From Chrysaora quinquecirrha (taxonomy: Eukaryota > Cnidaria > Scyphozoa > Semaeostomeae > Pelagiidae): DNA of 64,000 nucleotides. Location of the stretch: NCBI GenBank assembly GCA_014526335.1, contig JACTAT010000040.1:3011233-3075232 (forward strand), read 5' to 3'. A program made the position numbers and the translations under genes. The stretch's first letter is position 1. Every line of letters starts with the position of its first letter. Shown piece by piece: positions 45,701 through 55,777 of the stretch. The notes under the pieces were generated by a model. The model was given only the letters and a program-made list of their open reading frames with translations. It was not told where the DNA came from and ran no database searches.

Positions 45701-47007
45701 CTGAGGCCATGCCAGGGATTATCTTCGAGGGAAAGCAAACCAGTTGTGCTGAAAGAGAACAAATGACAAATTATCATTATCATTATCATCATTACAATCA
45801 TGAACATCATCATCAACATCACTAGCATTATCATCATCATCACCACAACCATCACAATCATTATCATCATAATCATCATAATCATCATCATCATCATCAT
45901 CATCATTATCATCATACACTTTGCTTATACATTAAAGGGTTGGTATAATGAGTCTATTTTCTTCAACAGACCCTCATTGATATGGCAGAATAAATTTTCT
46001 TACACAGGGGCTGCTCCTAACAGGGGGGATCCAATGAGTAAATTATGCCATATATTGTAGTGTTTTGCTAAATTTGCCTCACAATTAACCAAAACTTTCC
46101 TCTGCCCATGCTAACTGGGAAAACCATTTAAGTACCAATAAACAAAGAAGTTTTGCAAGAACATGTATGGCATGACTTACACAAGAAGATCAGTTTTTGT
46201 TAAAGACTCCAGATTTTTCCACACTTCATATGATTCTGGCATCATGTCTGCAAAATGCTTATCCACATATGAAAGACGTATGATACGGCTATGACCATGT
46301 GAGCTGCCTCTTGAATGCCCCAGTGGAAACTAAAAAAGACAATTTACAGAAAATCAAGACATGGCTGTGTGTTTGCCGCACTGTTTGGGGCCAACAGGGC
46401 AAATAGGGGGATGGGTAAATGCTACCCCAAAATGAACATTTAATTGAAAATAAAGAGTTTCTGTCATTACTGAGACAAAAATCATGCAGACATACTAGCT
46501 AGGACCCCCAGGGAAATGGGGCTGCTACCAACAAGTTGCCCCACATAATGTCAAGCAGGATAGGGTACTTGGTCATCTGAACTGGAGAGTATTGGCATTG
46601 GCACACCAAAGCTTCTCATAAGACGAGTAGGTTAACAATAGATGAAACAACAGAAAGTGACCATTGCAAACCACGCCAAAGTTTTTGGTAAAAACTGCCA
46701 TACTCTGCAAATTGGTAAGGCTGAGCCTGCTAATCAAAATTACAAGAGTGCCACACCCAGTCATGCCCATCACTTTACTTAGCGGCATTTAATGCACAGA
46801 TCACACATTGAAACTTTCTTTCTTTTGTTCAATTGTTTCGATTCTACTTACAATAGATAGTATACCAAAAGGGCACCCCATCCCACAATCAATACCCACC
46901 TGATCACAAAGCACAACATTCTTTGTGTGTTTTGTTAGACTGAAGGCAGCTGAGCTGCCAATTATTCCGGCCCCAATTACGCAAACATCGTAAATGTGAT
47001 CTCCCAT
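39779..47007 (-). CDS. PIPOX: Peroxisomal sarcosine/L-pipecolate oxidase-like, FAD enzyme
   Basis: This is a monomeric sarcosine oxidase-family flavoenzyme that oxidises L-pipecolate or sarcosine, releasing hydrogen peroxide. The exons, in transcript order, are 46900-47007, 46181-46329, 45533-45748, 44981-45110, 44054-44106, 43375-43515, 42413-42562, 42158-42233 and 39779-39915, all with GT-AG borders and consistent phases. The product is about 386 residues, close to the vertebrate enzyme. It starts [20 protein letters not shown], the N-terminal FAD dinucleotide-binding GxGxxG. It then carries [14 protein letters not shown] (typical of the family), [32 protein letters not shown], a second glycine-rich FAD segment [17 protein letters not shown], and FRISRF. 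The C-terminus is KSSL, a weak peroxisomal signal. I chose the ATG at 47007 because the upstream extension would start at TTG. Exon 3 contains an apparent one-base loss in a G run (45570-45573), so the frame as assembled is broken. Confidence 0.92.
39955..40454. mobile_element. 500-bp MITE with about 45-bp terminal inverted repeats
   Basis: The left end has CCGAGG plus a G run, then TAACTCCTATAAAGGGGTTA and GTATACATGTGCC. The right end inverts it with CCGAGGGGGCTAACTCC, ATAAATGGG and CTAGTATACATGTGCC. The interior repeats a CCCATAAACAGGG-like phrase four or more times. There is no coding capacity. It lies in the last intron of PIPOX. Confidence 0.85.
41681..42066. mobile_element. MITE, ACGTTTTTTTTATAAG terminal family
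   Basis: The left end ACGTTTTTTTTATAAGAAACC is inverted at the right as GGTTTCTTATAAAAAAAACGT, 386 bp apart. The interior repeats GTTCTAAAAGTTTCTTAA. It is non-coding and lies in PIPOX intron 8. A relative with the same end sequence lies at 61413-61776. Confidence 0.8.
44429..44895. repeat. Diverged direct duplication, about 251-bp offset
   Basis: Two successive segments share an ordered series of landmarks. ACAGTCGGTCACAC (44429) pairs with ACAGTCGATCACAC (44680); ATGGTGTATGTAGCGCCA pairs with ATGGTGTATTTAGTGCCA; CACTAAGATCTCAGAAG pairs with CGCTAAGAGGTCAGAAG; GTTAGATTAGA pairs with GTTAGATCACGA. The copies have diverged by many substitutions and indels. They lie in PIPOX intron 4, between exons 4 and 5. 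Confidence 0.6.
45217..45531. repeat. (GAT)n-rich microsatellite downstream of PIPOX exon 3
   Basis: A long imperfect GAT/ATG trinucleotide tract with GATAAT and GATGGT interruptions. It starts directly at the donor of PIPOX exon 3 and fills about 315 bp of intron 3. In the minus-strand transcript it reads (AUC)n. The methionine/isoleucine- or histidine-rich open frames across it are artefacts. Confidence 0.93.
45771..45917. repeat. (ATC)n-rich microsatellite upstream of PIPOX exon 3
   Basis: An imperfect ATC/CAT tract (ATTATCATC, CATCATCATC) just upstream, in transcript sense, of PIPOX exon 3. In the minus-strand transcript it reads (GAU)n, the complement of the tract on the other side of the exon. 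Confidence 0.93.
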
Positions 47008-47347
47008 CTCTTTAAGACTGACTGGCAATCAAATCAATTATCTTTGCATATATCTTTCTTGTGTCGTTCTTCTTTTCATAGTTCTTCAATGCTGATTGAA
47101 AAGAACAGGCAAGTTGATATGAAACATTTAGGTTAATCAATCAATCAATCAATGTTCAATGTTTACGATTCGATTTTAAAAAGAGGCAAATTCAAAAGAG
47201 TTTCCCTGTAAATTTTATTCTTTGAGAGTTGTGCTAAATCGTGCTGGATACGTTGCCTCCCTTGCCCTTCTACTGTAACTACTGAGGCAGTCCAGGCCCG
47301 TTTGCCGTTAATATTACGAATTTGGGAGAGGTAAAACTCAAATAACT
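47008..47347. promoter_or_regulatory. Divergent PIPOX/ANKRD39 promoter region
   Basis: 340 bp separate the PIPOX start (minus) from the ANKRD39 start (plus), so both 5' UTRs and promoters must lie here or overlap. It includes a short (AATC)4 run near 47135-47155. No TATA box stands out. The shared-promoter role is inferred from the head-to-head layout. Confidence 0.5.
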
Positions 47348-48069
47348 ATGCATGCCGAAAGATCCTGCCGTCATGATAAACCTGTGGCAAAATCAGTCAC
47401 ACAGACACTTGATGAGATGGATTTTGAACGTGGTATTTGGCAGGCTGCTCTCGATGGCGACATCTCTAGAGTAAAAAAATTACTAGATAAAGGTGTCTCA
47501 CCCGATATTACAGATTCTTCTGGCTACACAGCCTTGCATTATGCAGCCAGGGCCGGAAATGTCGAAGTAGTAAAGCTTCTATTTGAGTTTAAAGCGAATC
47601 CAAATCCAAGAACAGCGAGTGGGAGGGACTGTCCACTTCATAGAGCTGCGTACCAAGGACATGAAAATGTTACCAGATTGCTTTTAGAGAACGGTGCTGA
47701 TCAGGGGCGGATTCAGAGGGGTGCCAGGGGTGCTCAAGCACCCTTAAATTTTAGAAAGTCTATATTTAGTATTACTGACTTTGCATGTTATTTTTTCAAT
47801 TGGAGCTATGAATCTTTGTCTTTGGGGCTGAAATAAATCATTTTGCAGTAGTAACACAAACGCCAACATTTTCCTTCGTCAGATTGAGCATGTTTTAAAG
47901 GTTGTCTTGCAAAACCACGTGCAGTGGTGTCTTTCTTCCTTGTTCGTCAATGGAATAACCGGACCAGAAGGAATGGAGAACTGAGGACTTTTGTTTGCGG
48001 GGCTCTTTCTTTAGGTCAGAGTCATGATCTGATTTTAGCGGGAGCCCCTTCAGATTCAAAAGATAATTC

Positions 48070-48181
48070 GCAGGCCAATCATCTTTCTCTGAAAATGGCG
48101 CAGGCCAATCATCTTTCTCTGAAAATGGCGCAGGCCAATCAAATGTGTTTTCTGCATGGTGGAGAATGGCGCAGGCCAATA
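48070..48181. repeat. 30-bp minisatellite within the hAT left subterminal region
   Basis: The unit CAGGCCAATCATCTTTCTCT plus GAAAATGGCG starts at 48071 and 48101, with a partial copy at 48131 and a further CAGGCCAAT at 48172. Subterminal repeats in hAT elements often bind transposase; that role is only inferred here. Confidence 0.8.
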
Positions 48182-48313
48182 GGAATGCTCAAACACAAAT
48201 CTATTCATCAATGTTGTTGCTGCTGCATACTCTTTGACAGGAAAGTGCGCAAATGCCGCCATTTTTTCGATGTGTTACAGTTGTCTAGCCTAGGCCTTTT
48301 TTGTATGTGATTA

Positions 48314-51300
48314 ATGGAAGTTTTAAAAGAATTGAATGAAATTTTGAATAATACATCAGTTGAAAAAGAAGAAAAGGAACATAGTTTAAAAGTTTTATAT
48401 CAGAAGTGTTTATCTAAGACAGTAGAGGTTTCTAAAAAGAAGACAACATATCATCATTCAGGACTAACATTATGTCCTATATCTGACATTCAGTTCCCAA
48501 ATGACGAATTGGAAAGAGCTTGTCATTTCAAGCCTGTAAGGTATCCTAGTTAACTATCATTGGAACGTTTAGTTAGCTAGTATGCTATAAAAAATATCCT
48601 TTGGGTTTTTTAGATGGGGATGGGATGGATGGGTCGGCATACTTGGTACACAGGCACCTCTAATCCTGGAAGAACATAGGGTATTTCAATTTTAGTGTTG
48701 TTTTGATTAACTTAATAAATAGATAGACTATCTGATAGCTAGTAGATTAGCAGTTTGAGCAACAGAGCCAAATTATGAACTTTAGCTTTATTTTTGCCCA
48801 AACAACTACTGCACGAGAGCTAACGTACCTACAGTACAGTGCCTTAATATCACATATCTATTTAGCTGAAATGCTTTTGCAATCATGTACTCTACCCATT
48901 TAACTATCAACATAATAGGCAAATAGTATGTGAATTTAGACAAAAAGATGCATTTGGCTCACAAAAAACCACACTGCTTTTTCCAGAATGTTATCCGTCT
49001 TGGTAATTTAATCTGTACTTCTACTTCCACTAACACCCTATAGCATCCTGTTTGTTAACGCTGTTATTTCGTTAGTTCTGATCTTTACTTCTACATTATT
49101 TCAGAACAACTGGAAATGGTAATTGTCTTTTCAATGCATGCTCATTAGCTCTGACAGGAAATGAGAGTTTGTCCACCTTTCTGAGATGTCTCACAAGTAT
49201 TGAGCTTTTTACCCATTCAAATTTTTATGCAAACCATCCTCTCCTTTTTAATCAAACAAGAAATGGCAAGTGCATGAGTGAGAACACAGTTCTTTCTATT
49301 TTTGTGTCAAATGCTGCTTGGACTGTGTTTGAAAATGGAAAAGAACGAGACTGTGTTGTTAAAGCAGAAGCTGCTAATGTGGCAAAGAATTTCGTTTTCT
49401 CTTCATTTTTGTGTTTACTTGCCTTGGCTAGTGTACTTGGCATGGAAATTGAGGCATATTATCCAAAAGAGGATATCATTGAATCGAAATCTGAAGATGT
49501 TTATGAAATGCTTTTCAATTCCACTGTTGTTCCACGTCAAAACCTCTCACTGAATGATGAGAAAATCCACATATTCTTCTGTTGCTCTGCTGGCATTGAT
49601 TTTTTGTCAGCTGGAAAATTTTCAAAACAAAAAAATCATTTTGTTCCTTTGCTGCCCATCAATATGAAAGAGATCAAGTTTTCTTTACCACAGTCATTCT
49701 TGCAATGGAAAAATATTTCTCAAGCAATGCTCCCCAAACCCACTGAAATGCATATGGCATCATGCAGCAATGCTTCTGTTCATACAAAGTCTGTTTCTCA
49801 GCAATCTACTATCAGTGTAAGAAAACGTTATCAAACAACAACTCTTGATCATTTTGTTACCAAGAAAGTTCTTGATACTCCTCTGAAAAATGTTTCCATT
49901 GAAACAGCTGAAGTGCAGAGTAATGTTGACAATCCAGCTATGGTTACTGGTAGTTCAACAACAAATTTGGCTGATAAAGAAGAATCTTCAGTTGCTAGTG
50001 CAACAATAAACTTGTTACCAAGTACTACCTCTGCTTATGTTGATATTGGGCTCTTCTACAAGCAAAAATCTTTTTCAGATGATGTTAAGTTCAGTCTTTT
50101 GACGAAATCAAGGAACATTGAGCCTGCATTTAAGTTCCCTTCAAACTCTTCTGGACGTAGATTTCAATTACACTGGCTTTCAGAATTCTCGTGGCTCTCC
50201 TATTCTACCTCTCTTGATGGAGTGTTTTGCCTTAATTGTGTCCTTTTTGGGAATCCAGAAGAAGGAAGTTATGGTGTACGTAAGCTAGATCAGCTTTATA
50301 AGTCACCATATTCTTCTTGGTCGAAGGCTCTGCAGAAGTTTCGTACCCATGCGGAGCATTCTAGAATGCATGAAACGGCTACAGCGAAAGCTACTCATTT
50401 TCGCCAGTGCATGCAGAAGAAGATCAACCCCATCGACCTTCAGTTGAACAAGATCTCAGATAAACAGGTTCGCGAAAATCGCGAGAAACTGAGGCCTATT
50501 GTGGGAAGTCTTGTTCTTTGCGGTAGACAAACCATAGCATTAAGAGGTCATAGGGATGATTCGAAATATGATGATGATGATAGCCACAATCCCGGCAATG
50601 TGCAAGAGCTTCTGAAATTTCTCGTGGAATATGGAAACAACGTTTTGTTTGATGATCATATGTTGAATGCATCAAAAAGGGCGACATATCGCTCTAAGAC
50701 CACCCAAAATGAATTGATTAATATATGTGGGGATATGATTGTGTCAAGATTGTCCAGTGAGATTAGAAATGCGAAGTTTTTTTCTGTATTAGCTGATGAG
50801 GCAGCTGACATAAGCAATATTGAACAAATGCCGTTAGTGATTCGTTTTGTTGATGCAAATGCCAACATACGAGAAGAATTCCTTGGTTTTGTAGCTTGTA
50901 CTGAAGGGTTGTCTGGTGAGGCCATGTCTAAAACCATTACCCAGGCTGTTCAGCAAGCTGGTCTCGACATGCAGTTTTGCCGTGGACAAGGCTACGATGG
51001 TGCAGGCAACTTAGCTGGAAAGTGTTCTGGAGCAGCAGCCAGGATTCAACGAGATTATCCGAAAGCATCTTACGTGCATTGTGGATCACATGTTCTCAAT
51101 CTGTGTGTAGCTTCTGCTTGTGATCTACAGGAGGTAAAGAACATGATGGGACACGTTCGCGTTGTCTCGCAGTTCTTCAATTCAAGTCCAAAACGGTTTG
51201 ATTTGCTTCGTAAGATGATTGAAGAAGTTGTTCCAGAAGCTCGCCATCGTCATCTTCTAGATGTTTGTCGAACAAGATGGGTGGCGAGAATAGATGGACT

Positions 51301-52279
51301 TGATGTTTTCATTGAAGTTTTTTTGGCAATTGTCTCTTCGCTTGAAGAGATAATGTATAATGAGAATCGCAATTGGAACTTTGATTCTGTAAGAGATGCA
51401 AACAGTTTGTTTCATGCAACAATCGACTTTCAGTTTATCGTTGTTTTAGTTATTGTGTCACGTTGTTTAGAGGTGACCAGGCCTCTTACGAAGCAATTGC
51501 AGTCTTCCAAATTCGATGTTGTCGCTGCTCATGAGAAAACAACGCTTCTGTTTGCTTCTCTCCGGCGTCTTAGAATGAAAAAGGAGGAGTTTCATAAGTC
51601 ATGGTTTGACGAAGCTGTTATCTTGGCAAGTTCTGTGGATGTGTCTCCTTCTAAGCCACGTACTGTACGGCGTCAGGTACATCGTTCCAATGTCCCATCA
51701 GATACACCTACACAGTATTACGAGCGTTCTGTTACCTTACCATTTCTTGATCATTTGATTGTACAAATGCAATCCAGATTTTCAGAAAGGTATCTTAAAA
51801 TTATGAATGGTTTCTCGGGAATGCCCTCAGAGGCTCTAACAAATCGTGATTGGCGAAAAAATTTTCAATCATTCTTGGATTTTTGTGGTGATGACCTACC
51901 AGAGCCTCGGTATGTGCAGACTGAACTAAATATGTGGGAAGATCACTGGCGTGGCGCTCTAGATACTCCAACAACACTCTCGTCTCTCTTGCCCAAGATT
52001 GATAACATTACCTTCCCCAATATTCTTACTGCTTTCCAACTTCTCGCAACTGTACCGGTAACAACATGTACATGTGAAAGATCCATATCCGTCCTCAGAC
52101 GTTTGAAAACATATCTGCGCAATACGATGGGTCAGAGTCGTTTGAATGCTCTTGCTCTTCTCAGTGTTCATCGCGAAATAAAATTAAAGGCTGAAGATGT
52201 TATTGATGTCTTTGCAAGAAAGCATCCCAGGAGAATGCGACTTGTAGATATTTGGAACACCGATCCTGAAGAATTCTAG
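48314..52279 (+). CDS. hAT transposase with N-terminal OTU-like protease domain
   Basis: Two exons: 48314-48540 (ATG, donor GTATCC) and 49105-52279 (acceptor TTTCAG), joining in phase 2 to give about 1133 residues without a stop. Residues 74-260 look like an OTU-type cysteine peptidase of the vertnin-like kind: TTGNGNCLFNACSLALTG holds the putative catalytic Cys at about 83, AYYPKED lies mid-domain, and KNHFVPLLP holds the putative catalytic His at about 254. A TTF-type zinc finger follows (about 417-502: WLSYS, GVFCLNCVLFG, KFRTHAEHSRMHE). The hAT core then has Asp about 640 (VLADEAADIS), Asp about 707 (GQGYDGAGNLAGKCSGA), VHCGSHVLNLC and CRTRWVARIDGL. The C-terminal dimerisation region carries Glu about 1067 (CTCERSISVLRRLKTYLRN). 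All three catalytic acids are present. It would cut and paste its own element in the nucleus. The OTU call rests on motifs only. Confidence 0.88.
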
Positions 52280-53066
52280 TCTAAAACGTGAAGTCGTCTA
52301 GTTCATGGACCGGTGATGAAATTCTGTGGTATTTTATGTTTGTTAGCTTTCTATATTATTTACAGTGGTTTACAATATCTTCTGTATGTTCTGGAGGATG
52401 GTTTTTTGTTGAAAGTGCTCTCAGTTTTCTTAGCTTTTCATTGTTATCATATCATTTTTGTGTTCGAAATCCTGCGTTAGAAATCGATTGTTTTACTTCA
52501 AAGTAATGCAGTCTTCCTAACTTCATACTCAGTCGAAGTGCTTTCTCTGTAGAATCACGGCTTTGATTCTTCTTCAGAAGTCTCACAAAGCAAGCATGTT
52601 ATTGTGCTGTTAATTTTTTCCATGTAAACTAGCAAAGTAAATTTAGTTGGTGCTACTGCCTTGTAACAAGAAGGCATTTGCCCTGTATTTCTTTGGGATT
52701 AATTGAGGCATTTCTCTCCAAAATACACTGGGAAAATGTGAATAGCCAATGAGTAATCTTTGATAACTTTGAGATGTAATTCTTTAATTTGAACGTACTT
52801 TTTTGTAGATATGTTTTTGTTGTTAAATCGTGATATGGTAGATTATTGAATCCACAATGTCTATACAGTTTGTCTTATATCTGAAATTGGAGATTACCGC
52901 GCTTTGCATATTTTAATGTCGTATCTTAGAACCCAACATTTTCCTTTGCATTTTTGCCCCTGTTCTGAATGATTTTCGCGTATAACTTTCAAGATGCAGG
53001 TAAGATTGAAAAGGGCGTTGCCCACCTTCTCCGAGGTTCTGAAGGGCGTGGTCGCGAAAAATTTTT

Positions 53067-53085
53067 CCGGGGGCTACGCCCCCGG
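53067..53085. other. Perfect GC palindrome near hAT right end
   Basis: CCGGGGGCTACGCCCCCGG is an 8-bp stem with a 3-base loop, 46 bp from the right terminus of the transposon. Such GC hairpins are frequent near the ends of DNA transposons. Confidence 0.7.
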
Positions 53086-53283
53086 ACCCCCATATTCAGC
53101 ACCCATAAATATTTTCCCTGCATCCGCCCTGCTGATCCCCTTTTGCAAAATGCTGATGGACAAACAGCGCTTCATAAAGCTGTAGAAAGAAAAAGAGATA
53201 GTGTTGTTAATTTATTGTTGAATAAATGTCCGAGTTTGAAAGAAATAAAAGATAATAAAGGAAAAGAACCATTTGATTATTAA

Positions 53284-54460
53284 GCTTTAGGATAAATGAT
53301 GATTTTTGATACAACAATTTAATAGTTAATTTGATACACTTTTAAATATGAAATTGGTTTGGTTTATAAGACGGTAGATAGTACTCGGCTCGTAAAAAAA
53401 ATCCAAAATTCTTCGTTTTTCGGAACTCAACATTGTTTGCCAAATATTTGAGATTTAATGGTTTAAAAGCGATGCTTTTCCGTTCGGTCACGGCGCTAAA
53501 CATTGCTTGATAAGCAGAATTTAACAGAAATACATTTTCTGCTTGTCACAATACAAGTAAAGAAAACTGACGAGCAATGTTTTTGCGATGCGGCCAGACG
53601 GTCAAACATTTTGTTCAACAAACAATCTCCAATGTGTTACGAACAATGTTTGATCGCTTGGCCAGGGGTTAGGCAAAAATTTAACTATTGATACTTGTGG
53701 GAATTGATCACAACACGAAATCCCATCTTGTTTCTCAAATTTGCGCAAAGTTGTTTTTCAATAAATAACCCTTTATTACTTCATGAATATTCATTGACAA
53801 TCGATGTGGTTTTAATTTCTGTTGCACCTTTAGATTTCTTCGTGGTTTTGTAGTAACAGCCTAAAGATAAGCTAGAGAAGGATTTTCCACGCATAATACA
53901 AGTTTAAATAAATTCAGGTTCTTAAAATGAGAACGCAAATTAAACATTTATTGATACACTACTGTGTCATTTGTTCTGTCTTGAAAAAGAAAGCTTCTAA
54001 AATTAAGCAGTTCGCTATGTATGAACTTATTGTATGTAAGGCTTTGGAAATTATTCCTAGGAGTGGACAAAGGTTTAATGCAATGTTTGGATAAAGATGG
54101 TTGTTGGTGTTATCAAAAAATAACGGTCCGTGAATTAATTTATGAATTATGCAAACGTTTTACGCTGGAAGAGTAACGTGTATCTGAATGTCGTATACAT
54201 AGGAGAATGCCAAACATGCATTACATTCTTGAACACACTACAATAAAGAGAAATGCAGAATTGGGGGGATATGCACTATAATAATCATCATCAACCTTAT
54301 TCAGCTTTATAGAGGTTAATCTTCGTCTGCAAAATATATGTACTATACATACATACAAACATTTTATGAGTGAAGGGTATTTAACTATTACGTATACATA
54401 CATAGTATAGAGAGTATAGAGTTGTTCATAGAAGGACAGGCTTCGAGGATTGCTTGTCCT
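53284..54460. other. Intergenic, nothing recognised
   Basis: AT-rich sequence between ANKRD39 and the SOUL gene. It should hold the ANKRD39 3' UTR. The short open frames on both strands show no recognisable features. Confidence 0.45.
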
Positions 54461-54464
54461 GGAG

Positions 54465-54475
54465 TATATATATAT
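54465..54475 (+). promoter_or_regulatory. TATA box of the SOUL gene
   Basis: TATATATATAT lies 35-45 bp upstream of the start codon, the only clear TATA-like element beside a gene in the window. Transcription from it would leave a very short 5' UTR. An inverted pair, AGGACA and TGTCCT, sits immediately upstream (54433-54460). Confidence 0.5.
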
Positions 54476-54509
54476 GGAATAGAGCTCTTTGGATTTAAAA
54501 GACGAACAA

Positions 54510-55184
54510 ATGGGTGTCATCATTTCATTTTTCTCTGACGAAGAGATTCTTGCAGAATCAAAGGAGAAGACAGAGCAAAAGCAAAAACGCCGGAGGTTTT
54601 ACAAGGGCAAAGAAGGTCCTGAATTTGTATTACTAGACTACAACAAGATATACGAAACTAGGAAATATAGCAGAACGCTTTGGGTGTCAGTACAAGAAAA
54701 GGACGATTCGTTTCCTTTTGAGAAATCAGTTAAGATATCTTCGCAGAAGTTGAAAATGTATCTAAACGGAGCCAATTCTAAGAAATTTAGAATGGGTGTC
54801 ACTTGTCCGTTGATATGCAAATCAACAACGGCTGATGGCAGTGGAAAGATATTCTCGATGATTATTCCTTCAGATTACTCCGAAAATCCTCCAGCCCCAA
54901 TCTCACAGGATTTGTTCCTAGAAGAACAGGCATCCAAGTTAGTTTATGTTGGAGTTATCAAAGGTGCAGTGATACAAGAGGAATGGAACTGCAAACTAGA
55001 GGGGATGATCGATGCATTGAAGTACAATAATGAGACTTTCGAAGAGGATTCTTATCGAATCGCTCTGTATAATGAAAATTTGAAAGATAAACGTGGTTAT
55101 TGGGAAATATGGGTGAATGGCGTTAAGACAGAGCAGGAGTATGTTTGTCTGAGAAATGACGAGCAGGAGGATGCTGGTGAATAA
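54510..55184 (+). CDS. SOUL/HEBP-family heme-binding protein, intronless
   Basis: A single exon of 224 residues. I start at the ATG at 54510 (MGVIISFFSDEE) because the longer frame would begin at TTG. Family landmarks are: the N-terminal strand FVLLDYNKIYETRKYSRTLW, corresponding to the PxYEVRxY region; the helix SVKISSQKLKMYLNGANSKK, matching the F..L..Y..G.N motif; MGVTCPLI, matching the M..PV turn; FSMIIPSDYSENPPAP, matching F.IPS....PP.P; and DLFLEEQASKLVYV. In this family the region after the helix binds heme or related tetrapyrroles; no axial ligand is obvious. Length fits HEBP1/HEBP2-type proteins (about 190-205) plus a charged N-terminal extension (KEKTEQKQKRRRFYKGKE). Gly2 could allow myristoylation, which is speculative. 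An AATAAA overlaps the stop codon. Confidence 0.8.
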   Translation: MGVIISFFSDEEILAESKEKTEQKQKRRRFYKGKEGPEFVLLDYNKIYETRKYSRTLWVSVQEKDDSFPFEKSVKISSQKLKMYLNGANSKKFRMGVTCPLICKSTTADGSGKIFSMIIPSDYSENPPAPISQDLFLEEQASKLVYVGVIKGAVIQEEWNCKLEGMIDALKYNNETFEEDSYRIALYNENLKDKRGYWEIWVNGVKTEQEYVCLRNDEQEDAGE

Positions 55185-55284
55185 AAAGGAATGTAGAACA
55201 AGGAACATTGAACAATGAACATCTAACATTATCTTACCGAATCGGGTATAGTAGAAAGTAACGTCAAATAACATTCCGCTCTGC

Positions 55285-55515
55285 CTTTCTGCTCAGCCTA
55301 GAAATAGCTTTATCGTTTAATGGTGCCACAAAAGGCACGTAAAAGATATATAGTTAGTTTTGGTTTCTACTAAGCGCAGGACTAAGCGCATGGATATACT
55401 GTAAAGTACTGGATGGCTTTCTGCTCACAAAGAAATAGCTTCATCAATTTAAGATAAAACTAGGCACGAAACCAACGTAAAAGATACATAGTTAGTGTGC
55501 TTCTGTACTAAACAC
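55285..55515. repeat. Diverged tandem duplication, about 132-bp offset
   Basis: CTTTCTGCTCA, GAAATAGCTTTATC, GTAAAAGATATATAGTTAGT and CTACTAAGCGCAGG recur in order 132 bp later as CTTTCTGCTCA, GAAATAGCTTCATC, GTAAAAGATACATAGTTAGT and GTACTAAACACAGG. It is non-coding, between the convergent SOUL gene and its minus-strand neighbour. Confidence 0.65.
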
Positions 55516-55777
55516 AGGGACCTACTTAGCTAAAGGCTATTCTAAGCAGTGCAACTCAAGCTGCAGTTCTAACAAATCGATGTGAAAAGGCCCCTTTGAT
55601 ATTTGTCTAGAGTTTGCGACTCTCTCTGGCGATTTGACAACTCTGAAGCAAGCCGATGTTATCAGAAGTTGCTGTAGCTATTTGCGAAGAGTGAGAGTGA
55701 GGCGCTATGTAATAAGTCTAATTACACTCCTGTCTAAGGAAAATCAATAATTCTACTAAGGAATTTCTACTGTTGTG

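Larger units (their letters stand above)
47702..53131 (+). mobile_element. Autonomous hAT-superfamily DNA transposon inside ANKRD39
   Basis: The left terminus is CAGGGGCGGATTCAGAGG. The right terminus, inverted, reads CAGGGCGGATGCAGGG, so the ends are short imperfect inverted repeats. CTGAT flanks both sides (47697-47701 and 53132-53136). A 5-bp duplication differs from the usual 8 bp of hAT elements; I recall a 5-bp subgroup (hAT5), which should be checked. Inside are a two-exon transposase gene with no frame break, a 30-bp minisatellite near the left end, and a GC-rich palindrome near the right end. The intact coding sequence and exact target duplication suggest a recent insertion. Confidence 0.93.
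47348..53283 (+). pseudogene. ANKRD39: ANKRD39-like ankyrin-repeat protein, exon split by a hAT transposon
   Basis: The coding sequence is 47348-47701 and 53137-53283, and the intervening 5.43 kb is a transposon. The first part has TLDEMDFERGIWQAALDGD, matching the conserved N-terminus I know for ANKRD39, then ankyrin repeats such as SGYTALHYAARAGNVEVVKLL and CPLHRAAYQGHENVTRLLLE. The second part holds another repeat (DGQTALHKAVERK) and ends KGKEPFDY. With the element and one copy of the 5-bp duplication removed, the frame reads through without a break, giving about 166 residues against roughly 183 in human. The exon is therefore undivided, and the insertion falls inside coding sequence just after ENGAD. 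As assembled the gene would yield a truncated protein, unless this is one allele or the element is somatically excised. ANKRD39 is a small ankyrin-only protein of poorly known function. Confidence 0.9.

Noticed and set aside
44963..45919. Histidine-, isoleucine-, methionine- and aspartate-rich frames
   Set aside because: They are translations of GAT/ATC microsatellites in several frames, flanking PIPOX exon 3.
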